In this document: in pieces, positions 10,098-21,198 of the stretch
How positions within the stretch are numbered: position 1 is the stretch's first letter
Layout of the letters: the number at the start of each line of letters is the position of its first letter
DNA from: Mycolicibacterium rhodesiae
GTDB taxonomy: Bacteria; Actinomycetota; Actinomycetes; Mycobacteriales; Mycobacteriaceae
DNA: 64,000 nt
Direction of reading: 5' to 3'
NCBI RefSeq assembly: GCF_002086695.1
Contig: NZ_MVIH01000001.1
Span: 248,001-312,000, forward strand
The notes under the pieces: generated by a model
The model's database searches: none
What the model saw: the letters and a program-made list of their open reading frames with translations, nothing else
What the model was told of the DNA's origin: nothing
Position numbers and translations under genes: made by a program

Positions 10098-11531
10098 ATG
10101 GCTCAGTCCGTCAAGCCCAGGACACTGCCCGAGAAGGTGTGGGACGACCACGTCGTGGTCCCCGGAACCGGCACCGGCTCATCACGTGAACCCGACCTGA
10201 TCTACATCGATCTCCATCTCATCCACGAGGTGACGAGCCCGCAGGCCTTCGACGGGCTGCGGCTCGCCGGCCGTCCGGTGCACCGACCGGATCTCACGAT
10301 CGCCACCGAGGACCACAACGTCCCGACGGTCGACATCGACAAGCCGATCGCGGACCCGATCTCCCGGACCCAAGTCGAAACCCTGCGCCACAACTGCGCC
10401 GAATTCGGGGTTCGGCTGCATCCGATGGGCGATGCCGAGCAGGGCATCGTTCACGTGATGGGGCCCCAACTGGGACTCACCCAGCCCGGAATGACGATCG
10501 TGTGCGGCGACAGCCACACCTCCACCCACGGCGCGTTCGGGGCGATCGCGATGGGGATCGGCACGTCTGAAGTCGAGCATGTGCTTGCCACCCAGACACT
10601 TCCGCTGCGTCCGTTCAAGACGATGGCGGTCAATGTCGACGGTGCCCTACCGGCCGGGGTGAGCGCCAAGGACATCATCCTGGCCGTGATAGCCAAGATC
10701 GGCACCGGAGGCGGTCAGGGTTACGTCATCGAATATCGGGGCAGCACCATCGAATCGCTGTCGATGGAAAGCCGGATGACGATCTGCAATATGAGTATCG
10801 AAGCCGGTGCCCGTGCGGGATTGGTGGCGCCGGACGAGACGACCTATGAGTTCCTGCGGGGCCGTCCCTATGCGCCGACCGGTGCGGACTGGGATGCGGC
10901 CGTGACCGCGTGGGAGGCGCTGAAGACCGACGAGGGTGCCGAATTCGACACCGAGGTCTACATCGATGCCACGACGCTGAGCCCCTTCGTCACGTGGGGC
11001 ACGAACCCCGGCCAGGGTGTTCCGCTGGCCGACTCGGTGCCCGATCCCGAGTTGATGACCAGCGATGCCGAGCGGCAGGCCGCCGAGAAGGCGTTGGCAT
11101 ACATGGACCTTCGGGCGGGCACGCCGATGCGCGAGGTCGCCGTCGACGCCGTCTTCGTCGGGTCGTGCACGAATGGACGCATCGAGGATCTGCGGGTGGT
11201 GGCCGACGTGCTGCGTGGCCGCACAGTCGCCGACGGGGTGCGCATGCTGATCGTGCCGGGCTCGATGCGGGTGCGCGCACAGGCCGAAAGCGAAGGGCTG
11301 GGCGAGATCTTCACCGCCGCCGGCGCCGATTGGCGTCAGGCGGGCTGCTCGATGTGCCTGGGTATGAACCCCGATCAGCTGGCGCCGGGGGAGCGCTGCG
11401 CGTCGACGTCCAACCGGAATTTCGAAGGCCGGCAGGGCAAGGGCGGGCGGACACATCTCGTCTCGCCCGCGGTCGCGGCCGCGACCGCAGTGCGCGGAAC
11501 GCTGTCCTCGCCTGCCGATCTCGAAAAATAG
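10098..11531 (+). CDS. leuC: Isopropylmalate isomerase large subunit
   Basis: With LeuD this aconitase-family enzyme interconverts 2- and 3-isopropylmalate in leucine synthesis. The 477-residue protein has the expected length. The [4Fe-4S] ligands are in [15 protein letters not shown] (about residue 353) and [15 protein letters not shown] (about 413-416). The catalytic-site signature [14 protein letters not shown] lies near 135-148. The N-terminus carries an extra [21 protein letters not shown] segment usual in this family. It is 19 bases upstream of leuD, with AAGGAG before the leuD start, so the two are cotranscribed. Control by the divergent IclR regulator is likely. Confidence 0.97.
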   Translation: MAQSVKPRTLPEKVWDDHVVVPGTGTGSSREPDLIYIDLHLIHEVTSPQAFDGLRLAGRPVHRPDLTIATEDHNVPTVDIDKPIADPISRTQVETLRHNCAEFGVRLHPMGDAEQGIVHVMGPQLGLTQPGMTIVCGDSHTSTHGAFGAIAMGIGTSEVEHVLATQTLPLRPFKTMAVNVDGALPAGVSAKDIILAVIAKIGTGGGQGYVIEYRGSTIESLSMESRMTICNMSIEAGARAGLVAPDETTYEFLRGRPYAPTGADWDAAVTAWEALKTDEGAEFDTEVYIDATTLSPFVTWGTNPGQGVPLADSVPDPELMTSDAERQAAEKALAYMDLRAGTPMREVAVDAVFVGSCTNGRIEDLRVVADVLRGRTVADGVRMLIVPGSMRVRAQAESEGLGEIFTAAGADWRQAGCSMCLGMNPDQLAPGERCASTSNRNFEGRQGKGGRTHLVSPAVAAATAVRGTLSSPADLEK

Positions 11532-11550
11532 ACCTGCTAAGGAGACCACG

Positions 11551-12147
11551 ATGGATGCATTTCACACCCACACCGGCATCGGTGTTCCGTTGCGGCGGTC
11601 CAATGTCGACACCGACCAGATCATTCCGGCGGTGTATTTGAAGCGGGTAACCAGAACGGGTTTCGAGGACGGATTGTTCGCCGCGTGGCGCAACGATCCC
11701 TCATTCGTTTTGAATCTGAGCCCCTTCGACCGGGGTTCGGTTCTGGTCGCGGGACCGGACTTCGGCACCGGCTCGTCGCGCGAGCATGCGGTCTGGGCGC
11801 TCATGGACTTCGGATTCCGGGTTGTCATCTCTTCCCGTTTCGCCGACATCTTTCGCGGCAACGCGGGCAAGGCCGGGCTGCTGGCTGCCGAAGTCGCTCA
11901 AGATGATGTTGAACTTTTGTGGAAGCTCATCGAGCAGAATCCGGGGCTGGAACTGACTGTGAATCTTCAAGATCGAAATATCACCGCGGGAACAGCCGTG
12001 GTGCCGTTCACGATTGACGATTACACCGCGTGGAGACTGCTCGAAGGTCTCGACGATATTGGTCTTACGCTGCGGAAACGCGATCAGATTGCAGCCTTCG
12101 AGGAGGCTCGTCCGAGTTGGAAGCCGCGCATTACGACGCCGTCCTGA
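11551..12147 (+). CDS. leuD: Isopropylmalate isomerase small subunit
   Basis: The 198-residue swivelling domain subunit that completes the LeuCD enzyme. [16 protein letters not shown] (about residues 14-29) and [19 protein letters not shown] (about 69-87) are the family signatures that contact substrate. The start at 11551 is preceded by AAGGAGACCACG, a good ribosome-binding site. A modest hairpin follows the stop. Confidence 0.97.
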   Translation: MDAFHTHTGIGVPLRRSNVDTDQIIPAVYLKRVTRTGFEDGLFAAWRNDPSFVLNLSPFDRGSVLVAGPDFGTGSSREHAVWALMDFGFRVVISSRFADIFRGNAGKAGLLAAEVAQDDVELLWKLIEQNPGLELTVNLQDRNITAGTAVVPFTIDDYTAWRLLEGLDDIGLTLRKRDQIAAFEEARPSWKPRITTPS

Positions 12148-12151
12148 ACGA

Positions 12152-12173
12152 CGCGGGACGCCGAAATCCCGCG
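12152..12173 (+). terminator. Possible terminator after leuD
   Basis: CGCGGGA (12152-12158) pairs with TCCCGCG (12167-12173) around an 8-nt loop, beginning five bases after the leuD stop. It is followed by CCAAAAAGGGGG rather than a U tract, so it may be a factor-assisted terminator or merely an mRNA end hairpin. Confidence 0.4.
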
Positions 12174-12306
12174 CCAAAAAGGGGGTTCGGACGCCCGGAA
12201 ATCACCGCCCTAGGGCGGCAAGCGGATTGCTGAAATCCTCCTAAGTAAAGCCTGAAATTGGGCGTGGCTCTTGGAAATCTGCAGCTCTTGGGTTTACCGT
12301 GTTCTG

Positions 12307-12330
12307 CAGTCGGTCCAAAGTGGACCACTG
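12307..12330 (+). promoter_or_regulatory. Hairpin in the hupB leader
   Basis: GGTCCA (12312-12317) and TGGACC (12321-12326) are perfect inverted arms around AAG. Outer CAGT/ACTG pairs extend the stem to 10 bp with one bulged C. It ends five bases before the GGAGGAA ribosome-binding site of hupB. It could be an RNA element that affects translation or a protein-binding palindrome. No function is established from sequence alone. Confidence 0.4.
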
Positions 12331-12346
12331 GCTTCGGAGGAATTGA

Positions 12347-12952
12347 ATGAACAAAGCAGAGCTCATCGACGTACTCACGGAGAAATTGGGCTCAGATCGT
12401 CGGCAGGCAACCCTGGCGGTGGAGAACGTCGTCGACACCATTGTGCGCGCGGTGCACAAGGGCGACAGCGTGACCATCACGGGCTTCGGCGTTTTCGAGC
12501 AGCGGCGTCGTGCCGCTCGTGTGGCGCGTAACCCGCGCACCGGCGAAACCGTCAAAGTGAAGCCGACTTCCGTTCCCGCTTTCCGTCCCGGCGCTCAATT
12601 CAAGGCCGTCGTCTCTGGTTCACAGAAGCTTCCTTCGGAGGGCCCCGCCGTCAAGCGCGGTGCTGTCGGCGGACCCGTCAAGAAGGCAGCGGCCAAGAAG
12701 GCCGTTCGCAAGGCGGTCGTGAAGAAGGCTGCTACCAAGGCTCCTGCCAAGAAGGCGGCTCCGGCCAAGAAGGCCGCACCGGCCAAGAAGGCTGCACCGG
12801 CCAAGAAGGCTCCGGCCAAGAAGGCCGCGCCCGCCAAGAAGGCTGCACCGGCCAAGAAGGCTCCGGCCAAGAAGGCCGCGCCCGCCAAGAAGGCTGCACC
12901 GGCCAAGAAGGCTCCGGCCAAAAAGGCTCCGGCCAAAAAGGGCCGTCGCTAA
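12347..12952 (+). CDS. hupB: Mycobacterial HU/histone-like nucleoid protein
   Basis: HupB compacts DNA and binds the chromosome throughout the cell. The first 90 residues are a standard HU fold, including [25 protein letters not shown], the DNA-binding arm region. The remaining ~110 residues are a basic low-complexity tail of PAKKA/AAPAKKA units, resembling eukaryotic H1 tails and characteristic of actinobacterial HupB. The tail is encoded by an exact 51-bp tandem repeat, so its length may vary between strains; the M. tuberculosis protein is 214 residues against 201 here. The ATG at 12347 is preceded by GGAGGAATTGA. It is monocistronic, with a strong terminator after the stop. Confidence 0.97.
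   Translation: MNKAELIDVLTEKLGSDRRQATLAVENVVDTIVRAVHKGDSVTITGFGVFEQRRRAARVARNPRTGETVKVKPTSVPAFRPGAQFKAVVSGSQKLPSEGPAVKRGAVGGPVKKAAAKKAVRKAVVKKAATKAPAKKAAPAKKAAPAKKAAPAKKAPAKKAAPAKKAAPAKKAPAKKAAPAKKAAPAKKAPAKKAPAKKGRR
12785..12921 (+). repeat. 51-bp exact tandem repeat in the hupB tail
   Basis: The unit beginning AAGAAGGCTGCACCGG starts at 12785, 12836 and 12887. The first two copies are identical over all 51 bp and the third matches for about 35 bp before diverging. Each unit encodes 17 residues of the Lys/Ala/Pro tail. The identity at synonymous positions points to recent duplication or slippage rather than protein-level selection alone. Confidence 0.9.
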
Positions 12953-12964
12953 ATAGCTGAAGTT

Positions 12965-12999
12965 GAATACGCCGCGGGCCGGGCGCCCGCGGCGTATTC
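12965..12999. terminator. Bidirectional terminator between hupB and mutT1
   Basis: GAATACGCCGCGGGC (12965-12979) pairs perfectly over 15 bp with 12985-12999 around a 5-nt loop. It sits in the 52-bp gap between the convergent hupB and mutT1 stops and can end transcription from both sides. Confidence 0.85.
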
Positions 13000-13004
13000 G
13001 CGTG

Positions 13005-13970
13005 TCAGGGGCGGGTTGCCAGTGGACTGTCGATGTAGTCGGCGGCCACGACCCGGTCGCCGGACAGCGACAGCACCCAGGTGCTGCCCTTGCGGTTACG
13101 TGACTTGTCCGGCTTTTCGGTGCCACGCCACCACGCCAGCAGGTAGGGAATCACCTTGCCCTGTGTGCAGATGACCGGTGTCCCGCCCTGTGCGGCGATC
13201 TTGATGATGCGGTTGTGCGCGGCGTCCGGGTCGGCGGCGTACGCCTCTTCGGTGAGGCTGGGCTCGCCCGAGATCGTCACACCGAGTTCCTGCGCCAGCG
13301 GTTCGACCGTCTGAAAGCAGCGCGCCCGGTCGGCCGCGTAGACGTCGGTGGCCCCGAATGCCATCAGCTGGCCGGCCAACGATTCCGCTTGTGCGCGACC
13401 GTTCTTGTCCAGCGGCCGGCTCCGGTCGTCGCCCTTGTAGCGGGACTTGATGCCCGCGGTTCCGTGCCGGACGATCAAGACCGTCGTGGTGTCGGCCGGC
13501 TGTTTGGCGAACGCTTTCAGCACTTCCCGGTCGTGCGGGTAGGTGAGGCGCTGCGCCGCGTCGGCGACCGGCAGCCACTCCATCACGTCGACTTCGGCGT
13601 TTGGCGTGAATTCGCCGCCCAGCGCCCGCGCCGTCCAGTAGTGAACGATCTTGGTCCCCTGCGGGATCGGGTAGTGCGTCTGGATCAGGCGCCGGCCCAG
13701 CACAGACCGCTGGCCGGTTTCCTCCCAGATTTCGCGTACCGCGGCGATGGGTTCGTTCTCGCCCGGATCCACTTTGCCCTTGGGTAGCGACCAGTCGTCG
13801 TAGCGTGGTCGATGAATCACTGCGACGTGTAACTCGCCCGTGTCGGGATCGTGTCGCCACAGCGCCGCACCGGCGGCAATCACCCGACGCTTGAGCGTCT
13901 TACCGTTCTTTGTCGCTGCCTTGTTCGTCGATTTGGTCCTCGAGCTGTCACGTGACGCTCTCTTGGCCAC
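13005..13970 (-). CDS. mutT1: MutT1-type Nudix hydrolase with histidine phosphatase domain
   Basis: MutT1 removes oxidised guanine nucleotides (8-oxo-dGTP and related) from the pool. The 321-residue protein has two domains. The N-terminal Nudix domain carries the Nudix box [20 protein letters not shown] (about residues 65-84). The C-terminal histidine phosphatase domain carries the RHG motif in [16 protein letters not shown] (about 173). This two-domain form is characteristic of mycobacterial MutT1. The N-terminal 25 residues are Lys/Arg/Ser-rich. It is convergent with hupB and lies downstream of ppk in the same direction with a 70-bp gap, so cotranscription with ppk is possible. Confidence 0.93.
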   Translation of the reverse strand: MAKRASRDSSRTKSTNKAATKNGKTLKRRVIAAGAALWRHDPDTGELHVAVIHRPRYDDWSLPKGKVDPGENEPIAAVREIWEETGQRSVLGRRLIQTHYPIPQGTKIVHYWTARALGGEFTPNAEVDVMEWLPVADAAQRLTYPHDREVLKAFAKQPADTTTVLIVRHGTAGIKSRYKGDDRSRPLDKNGRAQAESLAGQLMAFGATDVYAADRARCFQTVEPLAQELGVTISGEPSLTEEAYAADPDAAHNRIIKIAAQGGTPVICTQGKVIPYLLAWWRGTEKPDKSRNRKGSTWVLSLSGDRVVAADYIDSPLATRP

Positions 13971-14040
13971 GTCAACTCCCGCAAATCATTTCGGGGCCCT
14001 GTTCGGGACCGGATCTGGTGGGTCGCAACGGGGACGGCAC

Positions 14041-16212
14041 TCAGCGCTGCCGATGACGTTCCATCAGCCACACCTGATGGTCTCGGACTTGCCTGCCGTC
14101 CTGCGGCGCCGCGGTCCAGTGGCCCTCGGGTCCCAGCTCCCAGCATCGCGTCGAGGGATCCATCGCCGATTCGAAGATCTCGTCGAGATGCGCGGTCAGC
14201 CGGGGATCTTTCACCTGTGCCATCACCTCGACGCGCCGGTCGAGATTGCGGTGCATCATGTCGGCGCTGCCGATGAAGAACTCGTTGATCGCATTGAAAT
14301 GGAAGATTCGTGAATGCTCGAGAAACCGGCCGAGAATCGAACGTACGACGATGTTCTCGGAGAAACCCTGGGCGCCCGGCTTGAGGGCGCAGATGCCGCG
14401 GACAACCACCTCGACACGGACGCCGGCCTGCGATGCACGGTATAGCGCGTCGATGACCTGTTCGTCGACGAGGGCGTTGGCCTTCAGCCGAATCCGGCCG
14501 TTCTTGCCCTGGCGGTGCGCGTCGATCTCGCGATCGATGCGCTCGATGATTCCCTTGCGCACTCCGTGCGGGGCGACCAGCAGGTTGCGGTAGCTGACCT
14601 TGCGGGAGTATCCGGTAAGGGAATTGAACAGATCCGTCAGGTCCGCGCCGATGTCGGGTGCGGCGGTGATCAAGCCGACGTCCTCATACAGTCGCGCGGT
14701 TTTCGGGTTGTAGTTCCCGGTGCCGATATGGCAGTAGCGACGGATCGTCGAGCCCTCGCGGCGCACCACCAGGCAGGTCTTGCAGTGGGTCTTCAACCCG
14801 ATCAGCCCGTAAACGACATGCACGCCCGCATCTTCCAGCGTGCGGGCCCACTTGATGTTGGCCTGCTCATCGAAACGCGCCTTCAGTTCCACCAGGGCGA
14901 CCACCTGCTTGCCTGCCTGGGCGGCGTCGATGAGCGCGTTGACGATGGGGGAGTCACCGGAGGTCCGGTACAGCGTCTGCTTGATGGCCAACACATTCGG
15001 GTCCGCAGCAGCCTGTTCGATGAAGCGCTGCACACTTGTCGAGAACGAGTCGTACGGATGGTGCACGAGCACGTCACCGTCGCGCAGGGTGGAGAAGATG
15101 CTCTTGGGCGTCTCTCGTTCGGCGAACGCCGGATGGGTGGCCGGCACGAACGGGCGGTCCTTGAGCGTCGGGCGGTCGACGCCGTAAACCTGCCACAACG
15201 ACGAAAGATCCAGCAGCCCAGGCACCTGCACCACGTCGCCGGGGTGGACGTCGAGTTCCCGCAGCAGCAATTCGAGCATGTGCTCGGTCATATCGTCGGC
15301 AACCTCGAGGCGCACCGGAGAACCGAATCGCCGTCGCGCCAGTTCACGCTCGAGCGCTTGAAGCAGATCCTCGTCGCGGTCTTCCTCCACCTGCATGTCG
15401 GCGTTGCGGGTGATGCGGAAGACGTGATGCTCGACAATCTCCATACCGGGGAACAACACCGGCAGGAAAGCCGCGATCAATTCCTCGGTGGGCAGGAACC
15501 GGACGACGTCGCTATCTCCGTTGGTGCCCTTGAGTACAACGAAGCGGTCGACGTTGTCGGGAACTTTGATACGGGCGAAGTGTTCGCCACCGTCGTCGGG
15601 CGACTTCACGGTGATCGCCAGGTTCAAGCTGAGCCCGCTGACGAACGGGAACGGATGCGCGGGGTCGACGGCGAGCGGTGTGAGAACCGGAAAGACCTGC
15701 TCATGAAAATACGTCGACAGCTCACTGCGTTCCGCGTCGGTCAGGTCCGCCCACGTGACGATGTGAATTCCCTCGTCGGCCAAGGCCGGACGCACCGACT
15801 GGATGAAGACCTCGGCTTGGCGCAACGAGATCTGCCGGGTGCGCTCGCCGATGCGGCGCAGCTGCTCGCGCGGCGACAGGCCGTCGGCCGACCGGACCGA
15901 CAATTCCATTTCGTCGCGGCGCTTCAGCCCAGCCACCCGGACCATGTAGAACTCATCGAGATTGGAGGCGAAGATCGCCAGGAACTTCGCGCGCTCCAGC
16001 AGGGGCAGCGAAGTGTCGGCCGCCAGCGCCAGCACGCGGGCGTTGAAATCCAGCCAGCTCAGCTCGCGATTGAGGTACCGGTCCTCGGGCAGTTCGTTCT
16101 CGACGGCCGCGGCCGTGGCCGCCGGCGGCGCCTCCGGCGCTGCGTCGCCGGGCTGCCAGCCATCGTCCGTCGATCGCGCATCGGTCTCCATGTCCGTCAC
16201 GCCCTCGATCAT
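14041..16212 (-). CDS. ppk: Polyphosphate kinase
   Basis: PPK1 reversibly polymerises the gamma-phosphate of ATP into polyphosphate, a stress and signalling polymer. The 723-residue protein has the N domain with [17 protein letters not shown] (about residues 45-61), the head domain, and the two phospholipase-D-like C domains. The autophosphorylated His is in [12 protein letters not shown] second conserved region is [19 protein letters not shown]. The C-terminus continues through [17 protein letters not shown]. The start at 16212 is used; an ATG at 16191 (METDARS) also has an upstream GAGGGC and could be the true start. It runs in the same direction as fbiD with a 67-bp gap. Confidence 0.96.
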   Translation of the reverse strand: MIEGVTDMETDARSTDDGWQPGDAAPEAPPAATAAAVENELPEDRYLNRELSWLDFNARVLALAADTSLPLLERAKFLAIFASNLDEFYMVRVAGLKRRDEMELSVRSADGLSPREQLRRIGERTRQISLRQAEVFIQSVRPALADEGIHIVTWADLTDAERSELSTYFHEQVFPVLTPLAVDPAHPFPFVSGLSLNLAITVKSPDDGGEHFARIKVPDNVDRFVVLKGTNGDSDVVRFLPTEELIAAFLPVLFPGMEIVEHHVFRITRNADMQVEEDRDEDLLQALERELARRRFGSPVRLEVADDMTEHMLELLLRELDVHPGDVVQVPGLLDLSSLWQVYGVDRPTLKDRPFVPATHPAFAERETPKSIFSTLRDGDVLVHHPYDSFSTSVQRFIEQAAADPNVLAIKQTLYRTSGDSPIVNALIDAAQAGKQVVALVELKARFDEQANIKWARTLEDAGVHVVYGLIGLKTHCKTCLVVRREGSTIRRYCHIGTGNYNPKTARLYEDVGLITAAPDIGADLTDLFNSLTGYSRKVSYRNLLVAPHGVRKGIIERIDREIDAHRQGKNGRIRLKANALVDEQVIDALYRASQAGVRVEVVVRGICALKPGAQGFSENIVVRSILGRFLEHSRIFHFNAINEFFIGSADMMHRNLDRRVEVMAQVKDPRLTAHLDEIFESAMDPSTRCWELGPEGHWTAAPQDGRQVRDHQVWLMERHRQR

Positions 16213-16279
16213 CCCCCATCCGCGGAGTGCGCGGACCGAGGCAGGCCAAAGTTGCTGGCCGTTCAGGCGTTGTTAACTG

Positions 16280-16984
<705 letters not shown>

Positions 16985-16987
16985 TTA

Positions 16988-18004
16988 ATGACCATGACCA
17001 GCACGGTGGGCACCGCCGCGGTGATGGGCGCCGGCGCCTGGGGAACCGCATTGGCCAAAGTTCTCGCCGACGCCGGCTCCGAGGTCCGGTTGTGGTCTCG
17101 CCGCGCGGAAGTCGCCGAGGCGGTCAACACCACGCACGCCAACCCCGGATACCTTCCCGACATCATGCTGCCGGGCACGATCCGCGCCACCACCGATGCC
17201 GCCGAGGCGCTCGACGGGCTGACCACGGTGCTGCTCGCCGTGCCCGCGCAGACTTTGCGCGCCAACCTCGAACAGTGGCGCGGCCTGATCGCCGGCGGCG
17301 CCACCCTGGTCAGCCTGGCCAAGGGCATCGAGTTGGGCAGCCTGATGCGGATGAGCCAGGTCATTGTTCAGGTCACGGGCGTCGACCCCAGCCAGGTCGC
17401 CGTCGTCTCGGGTCCGAACCTGGCCGACGAGATCGCGCAGGGCCAGCCCGCCGCGACGGTGGTGGCCTCGACCGACTCCGGGCGCGCGATCACCCTGCAG
17501 CGCTCACTGAGCACGGGTTACTTCCGCCCTTACACGAATGCCGACGTCATCGGCACCGAGATCGGCGGTGCGTGCAAGAACGTCATCGCGCTGGCCTGCG
17601 GGATGGCTGCCGGAGTGGGACTGGGCGAGAACACCGCCGCGGCGATCATCACCCGTGGTCTCGCGGAGATCATGCGACTGGGCATCGCCGTGGGCGCCAA
17701 GACCTCGACGCTGGCCGGTCTTGCCGGGGTGGGCGACCTGGTCGCCACCTGCACGTCGCCGCACTCGCGCAACCGCAGTTTCGGTGGGCGACTCGGGCGC
17801 GGCGGCACCATGGAGGCTGCCCAGCTGGCCGCCGGCGGGCACGTTGCCGAAGGCGTCACGTCGTGCGAATCGATCCTGGCGCTGGCGTCGAGCTATGACG
17901 TCGAGATGCCGTTGACCGATGCGGTCCACCAGGTGTGCCACAAGGGATTGTCCGTCGACCAGGCGGTGGCGCTGTTGTTGGGCCGCAGCACCAAACCGGA
18001 ATGA
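16988..18004 (+). CDS. gpsA: NAD(P)-dependent glycerol-3-phosphate dehydrogenase
   Basis: GpsA reduces dihydroxyacetone phosphate to sn-glycerol 3-phosphate for phospholipid synthesis. The 338-residue protein begins with the nucleotide-binding motif [19 protein letters not shown]. It contains [31 protein letters not shown], and the catalytic-Lys helix [19 protein letters not shown]. The C-terminal helical domain ends [26 protein letters not shown]. The start is the ATG at 16988; a second ATG at 16994 is equally plausible, and a longer upstream reading frame to 16583 is antisense to fbiD. The stop overlaps the start of the PLP-enzyme gene (ATGA). Confidence 0.95.
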   Translation: MTMTSTVGTAAVMGAGAWGTALAKVLADAGSEVRLWSRRAEVAEAVNTTHANPGYLPDIMLPGTIRATTDAAEALDGLTTVLLAVPAQTLRANLEQWRGLIAGGATLVSLAKGIELGSLMRMSQVIVQVTGVDPSQVAVVSGPNLADEIAQGQPAATVVASTDSGRAITLQRSLSTGYFRPYTNADVIGTEIGGACKNVIALACGMAAGVGLGENTAAAIITRGLAEIMRLGIAVGAKTSTLAGLAGVGDLVATCTSPHSRNRSFGGRLGRGGTMEAAQLAAGGHVAEGVTSCESILALASSYDVEMPLTDAVHQVCHKGLSVDQAVALLLGRSTKPE

Positions 18005-19110
18005 CCGCCCGCTACGGCGACTCGACCCGCGCCGTCAAAGCTGTGAGTTCGCTGCCGATTCCGGGGGATCCGGTTGCGCCGGGTCCGGTTCCGGCGTCGG
18101 CGTACCACCTCTCCGACGACGAGGGCAGCGAACACAACACCTACGGCCGCGCCACCAACCCCTCCTGGCGGCAGCTCGAGTCGGCACTGGCCGAGCTCGA
18201 AGGGGCCGCCGCAGCCTTGGTTTTCGGTTCCGGGATGGCCGCGATCACCGCCGCGCTGCGCGTGACGGCGACGCCGGGCTCGGTGCTGGTGGTTCCGGCC
18301 GACGGCTACTACCAGGTGCGCCGCTATGCCGCGGAATATCTTGCCCCGCAAGGCATCACGGTTCACGAAGCCAATGCAGAGCAGATCTACCACGCCGCCG
18401 GTAGCGCCGACGTGGTGCTGGCGGAAACCCCGACCAATCCGGCGCTGGATGTGGTGGACCTTCGCCGGCTCGCCCAGATCTGCCGGCACCGCGGCGCGCG
18501 GCTGCTGGTCGACAACACCACCGCAACACCGCTGGGTCAGCAATCGCTGGCGCTGGGCGCCGATCTGGTGGTGGCCAGCGCCACCAAAGCCCTGTCGGGT
18601 CACAGCGATCTGCTGGCCGGGTACATCGCAGGCACCGATCCCGACCTGATGGCCGCACTGGAGCGGGAGCGGCTGCTGTCAGGTGCGATCCTGGGGTCGT
18701 TCGAAGCCTGGCTGGTGCTGCGCAGCCTCGGCAGCCTCGGCCTTCGGTTCGACCGGCAATGCCGCAACGCCCTCGCGCTGGCCACCGCGCTGCGCAGCCA
18801 CCCGGGCGTCCGTTCGGTGCGTTACCCGGGGCTGGACGACGACCCGGCCCACCCGGTGGCCGCGGCGCAGATGCGGCGCTTCGGGGGATTGGTGTCGATC
18901 GAACTCGCCGACGCGGACGCCGTCCACGCCCTGGTGCGGCGCAGCGACCTGCTGGTGGCCGCGACCAGCTTCGGCGGCATCCACACCTGTGTCGACCGGC
19001 GGGCCCGGTGGGGCGACCCGGTGCCCGCCGGCTTCGCTCGGATCTCAGCAGGCATCGAGGACACCGACGACCTGGTCGCCGATGTCCTCGCCGCCCTCGA
19101 CGTCGAATAG
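18001..19110 (+). CDS. Cys/Met-metabolism PLP-dependent enzyme (cystathionine gamma-lyase/synthase family)
   Basis: A 369-residue fold-type I PLP enzyme. The cofactor-binding Lys is in [15 protein letters not shown]. The PLP-ring Asp is in [21 protein letters not shown], and [23 protein letters not shown] is the family N-terminal signature. The C-terminal domain begins near residue 240. Family members catalyse beta- or gamma-elimination or replacement on cystathionine, homocysteine or O-acyl homoserine; the specific reaction cannot be assigned here. The ATG at 18001 overlaps the gpsA stop, giving translational coupling. I recall no equivalent gene between gpdA2 and ddlA in M. tuberculosis, so this is probably a lineage-specific gain or a loss in the tubercle bacillus. 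Confidence 0.85.
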   Translation: MTARYGDSTRAVKAVSSLPIPGDPVAPGPVPASAYHLSDDEGSEHNTYGRATNPSWRQLESALAELEGAAAALVFGSGMAAITAALRVTATPGSVLVVPADGYYQVRRYAAEYLAPQGITVHEANAEQIYHAAGSADVVLAETPTNPALDVVDLRRLAQICRHRGARLLVDNTTATPLGQQSLALGADLVVASATKALSGHSDLLAGYIAGTDPDLMAALERERLLSGAILGSFEAWLVLRSLGSLGLRFDRQCRNALALATALRSHPGVRSVRYPGLDDDPAHPVAAAQMRRFGGLVSIELADADAVHALVRRSDLLVAATSFGGIHTCVDRRARWGDPVPAGFARISAGIEDTDDLVADVLAALDVE

Positions 19111-19168
19111 TCGCTGCTCACAGCGTCACATCGTGCTCGAACCGGCTGGGCTGTAGCCTCTCTAGTTT

Positions 19169-20272
19169 GTGACCTCTCGTATCCGCGTCGCCGTCGTCTA
19201 CGGGGGCCGCAGCTCCGAGCACGCTATTTCCTGCGTGTCGGCCGGAAGCATCCTGCGGAACCTCGACCCGGAACGGTTCGAGGTCGTCGCCGTGGGCATC
19301 ACCCCGGAAGGCTCCTGGGTGCTGACCGACGGCAAGCCGGAAACCCTGGCCATCACCGACCGGCGGCTGCCGGAGGTCACGGGTGACTCCGGCACCGCGC
19401 TGGCGTTGCCTGCCGACCCGCAGCGGCACGGCGAGCTGGTGTCGTTGGGTCAGGCCGCCGGCGAGGTGCTGACGGCGGTCGACGTCGTCTTCCCGATCCT
19501 GCACGGGCCCTACGGCGAAGACGGCACCATCCAGGGTCTGCTCGAGTTGGCGGGCGTGCCGTACGTCGGCGCCGGCGTGCTGGCCAGCGCGGCAGGCATG
19601 GACAAGGAGTTCACCAAGAAGCTGTTGGCCGCGGACGGTCTCCCGATCGGCGAGCACGTCGTGCTGCGGCCGCAGGAGAAGGCCCCCACGCTCGATGACA
19701 TCATGCGACTTGGCTTTCCGATGTTCGTCAAACCCGCGCGCGGTGGGTCCTCGATCGGGGTGAACCGGGTCATGAGCCCCGACGAGCTGCCCGCGGCGAT
19801 TGCCGATGCACGCACACACGACCCCAAGGTCATCATCGAAGCCGCGATCGAAGGCCGCGAGCTCGAGTGCGGTGTCCTTGAATTCCCGGACGGCTCAGTG
19901 CAAGCCAGCGCGATCGGGGAGATCCGGGTCGCCGGTATCGCAGGCCGCGAAGACGGCTTCTACGACTTCGCCACCAAATACCTGGATGACGGCGCCGAAC
20001 TCGACGTCCCCGCGAAGGTCGACGACGACGTGGCAGAGGAATTGCGGCACTTGGCAATTCGGACTTTCAAAGCGCTGGACTGCCAGGGTTTGGCGCGGGT
20101 GGACTTCTTCCTCACCGAGGACGGCCCGGTGGTCAACGAGATCAACACCATGCCCGGGTTCACCACGATCTCGATGTATCCGCGGATGTGGGCTGCCAGC
20201 GGCATCGACTACCCGACGCTGGTCGGCACCATGGTGGAGACGGCGTTGGCGCGCGGAACCGGCCTGCGCTGA
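19169..20272 (+). CDS. ddl: D-alanine--D-alanine ligase
   Basis: Ddl makes the D-Ala-D-Ala dipeptide for peptidoglycan precursors and is the target of D-cycloserine. The 367-residue ATP-grasp protein starts at GTG 19169. The N-terminal [20 protein letters not shown] and [15 protein letters not shown] bind D-Ala. The ATP-grasp core has [17 protein letters not shown] and a metal-binding end [19 protein letters not shown]. Length and motifs are normal for actinobacterial Ddl. It ends two bases before the convergent DUF3515 gene. Confidence 0.97.
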   Translation: MTSRIRVAVVYGGRSSEHAISCVSAGSILRNLDPERFEVVAVGITPEGSWVLTDGKPETLAITDRRLPEVTGDSGTALALPADPQRHGELVSLGQAAGEVLTAVDVVFPILHGPYGEDGTIQGLLELAGVPYVGAGVLASAAGMDKEFTKKLLAADGLPIGEHVVLRPQEKAPTLDDIMRLGFPMFVKPARGGSSIGVNRVMSPDELPAAIADARTHDPKVIIEAAIEGRELECGVLEFPDGSVQASAIGEIRVAGIAGREDGFYDFATKYLDDGAELDVPAKVDDDVAEELRHLAIRTFKALDCQGLARVDFFLTEDGPVVNEINTMPGFTTISMYPRMWAASGIDYPTLVGTMVETALARGTGLR

Positions 20273-20273
20273 C

Positions 20274-20840
20274 TCAGCGAGGCGGATTCGGGTCGATCGG
20301 AACCGCGGGCAACGTTCGCGCGATCACGTCCGACAACGCCTGAATGGGCGTGGGGCCAGATTCTTTCGGCAGGGTCAGTGCCAGGTACACCGGGCGGTCC
20401 ACGGTGACCCAGGTGCTGCGGTCGGTCTGGGGATCGTCGAGCTGAAACCATTGGACCGCGTTGACCATCTGGATGGGGGAGCCCACCATGAACTCCGCGG
20501 GCCGGTCGATGCCGCAGCGGAGGATGACCGGGTAATTGTCGGCCTCCCCACGCCAGGCTGCCGCGCCCGGCGGCACCGGCTCGGCCGCCGCCACCCGATG
20601 GAATTCGCCGAGGTTTTCCGGCAATGCGCCCATCAGATCCCGGCAGCTCGGTGAATCCGCTTGCGGCGCTGGGGCGGCGGCGATGACCACCGGCTGGACC
20701 GGAGCTTTGCGGCTGGCTGCGATCGCGAGCACGGCGCCGATCGCCACCACCGCCACGACGACCGCGGCGATCAGGAAGGCGCGGGGCGGTCCGTCCCGTG
20801 TGCTGTCCTCGCTGGCGACGGGAAGAGGCTCAGTCGGCAT
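20274..20840 (-). CDS. DUF3515 membrane-anchored protein (Rv2980-like)
   Basis: The 188-residue product has a short cytoplasmic N-terminus, one transmembrane helix (about residues 21-43, rich in Val/Ala/Ile), and an extracytoplasmic DUF3515 domain with two Cys (PSCRDLMGALP and ILRCGIDRP) that may form a disulfide. No function is known for the family. The ATG at 20840 is used; an in-frame TTG at 20846 is the alternative. Either start lies inside the 3' end of the upstream Lrp-type gene, so the pair is translationally coupled. It is convergent with ddl. Confidence 0.8.
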   Translation of the reverse strand: MPTEPLPVASEDSTRDGPPRAFLIAAVVVAVVAIGAVLAIAASRKAPVQPVVIAAAPAPQADSPSCRDLMGALPENLGEFHRVAAAEPVPPGAAAWRGEADNYPVILRCGIDRPAEFMVGSPIQMVNAVQWFQLDDPQTDRSTWVTVDRPVYLALTLPKESGPTPIQALSDVIARTLPAVPIDPNPPR

Positions 20841-21066
20841 CGGCAATGGGGCAGGTGAGGGTTCTGGTGATCCCGGCGATCTGCTGAACGCTGGGCACCA
20901 CGGCGGTGGTCAGGTCATCTTTGGTGGCCGCGGCGACTCGGACCACCACGTCATACGGACCGGTCACGTATTCGGCGGACAGTACGCCCGGCAGCGCGGC
21001 CACCTGCTTGGCGACGACCTCGGCGCGGCCGACCTCGGTCTGGATCAGCATGTACGCCTCCACCAC
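20830..21066 (-). CDS. Stand-alone Lrp/AsnC ligand-binding (RAM) domain protein
   Basis: A 78-residue protein that consists only of the RAM domain of Lrp/AsnC regulators, without the helix-turn-helix. EAYMLIQTEVGRAEVVAKQ, GVLSAEYVTGPYDVVVRV and ITRTLTCPI are the usual RAM strands and helices. The start is a GTG at 21066 with AGGAGG six bases upstream; a second GTG follows at 21063. A much longer frame to 22143 is antisense to thiL and is not used. Such proteins may bind amino acids or heterodimerise with full-length Lrp proteins. It overlaps the DUF3515 gene and is divergent from thiL. Confidence 0.88.
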   Translation of the reverse strand: MVEAYMLIQTEVGRAEVVAKQVAALPGVLSAEYVTGPYDVVVRVAAATKDDLTTAVVPSVQQIAGITRTLTCPIADAD

Positions 21067-21198
21067 CCGTCGCCTCCTCTCGATGGCCGCCCGCATGCGG
21101 CGCCGCCCTAGACTGGCATGTCCGGGTGCCGGCAAGGCCCCAACGTACCGCAGGTTGCCGTGCCGATCAGCCTGGGCGACGGGAGGAGGGCAGACCTC

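Noticed and set aside
12595..12936. Minus-strand frame of repeated AGAAFLA units opposite hupB
   Set aside because: It is the reverse complement of the Lys-Ala-Pro repeat of HupB and only looks like a membrane protein because of it.
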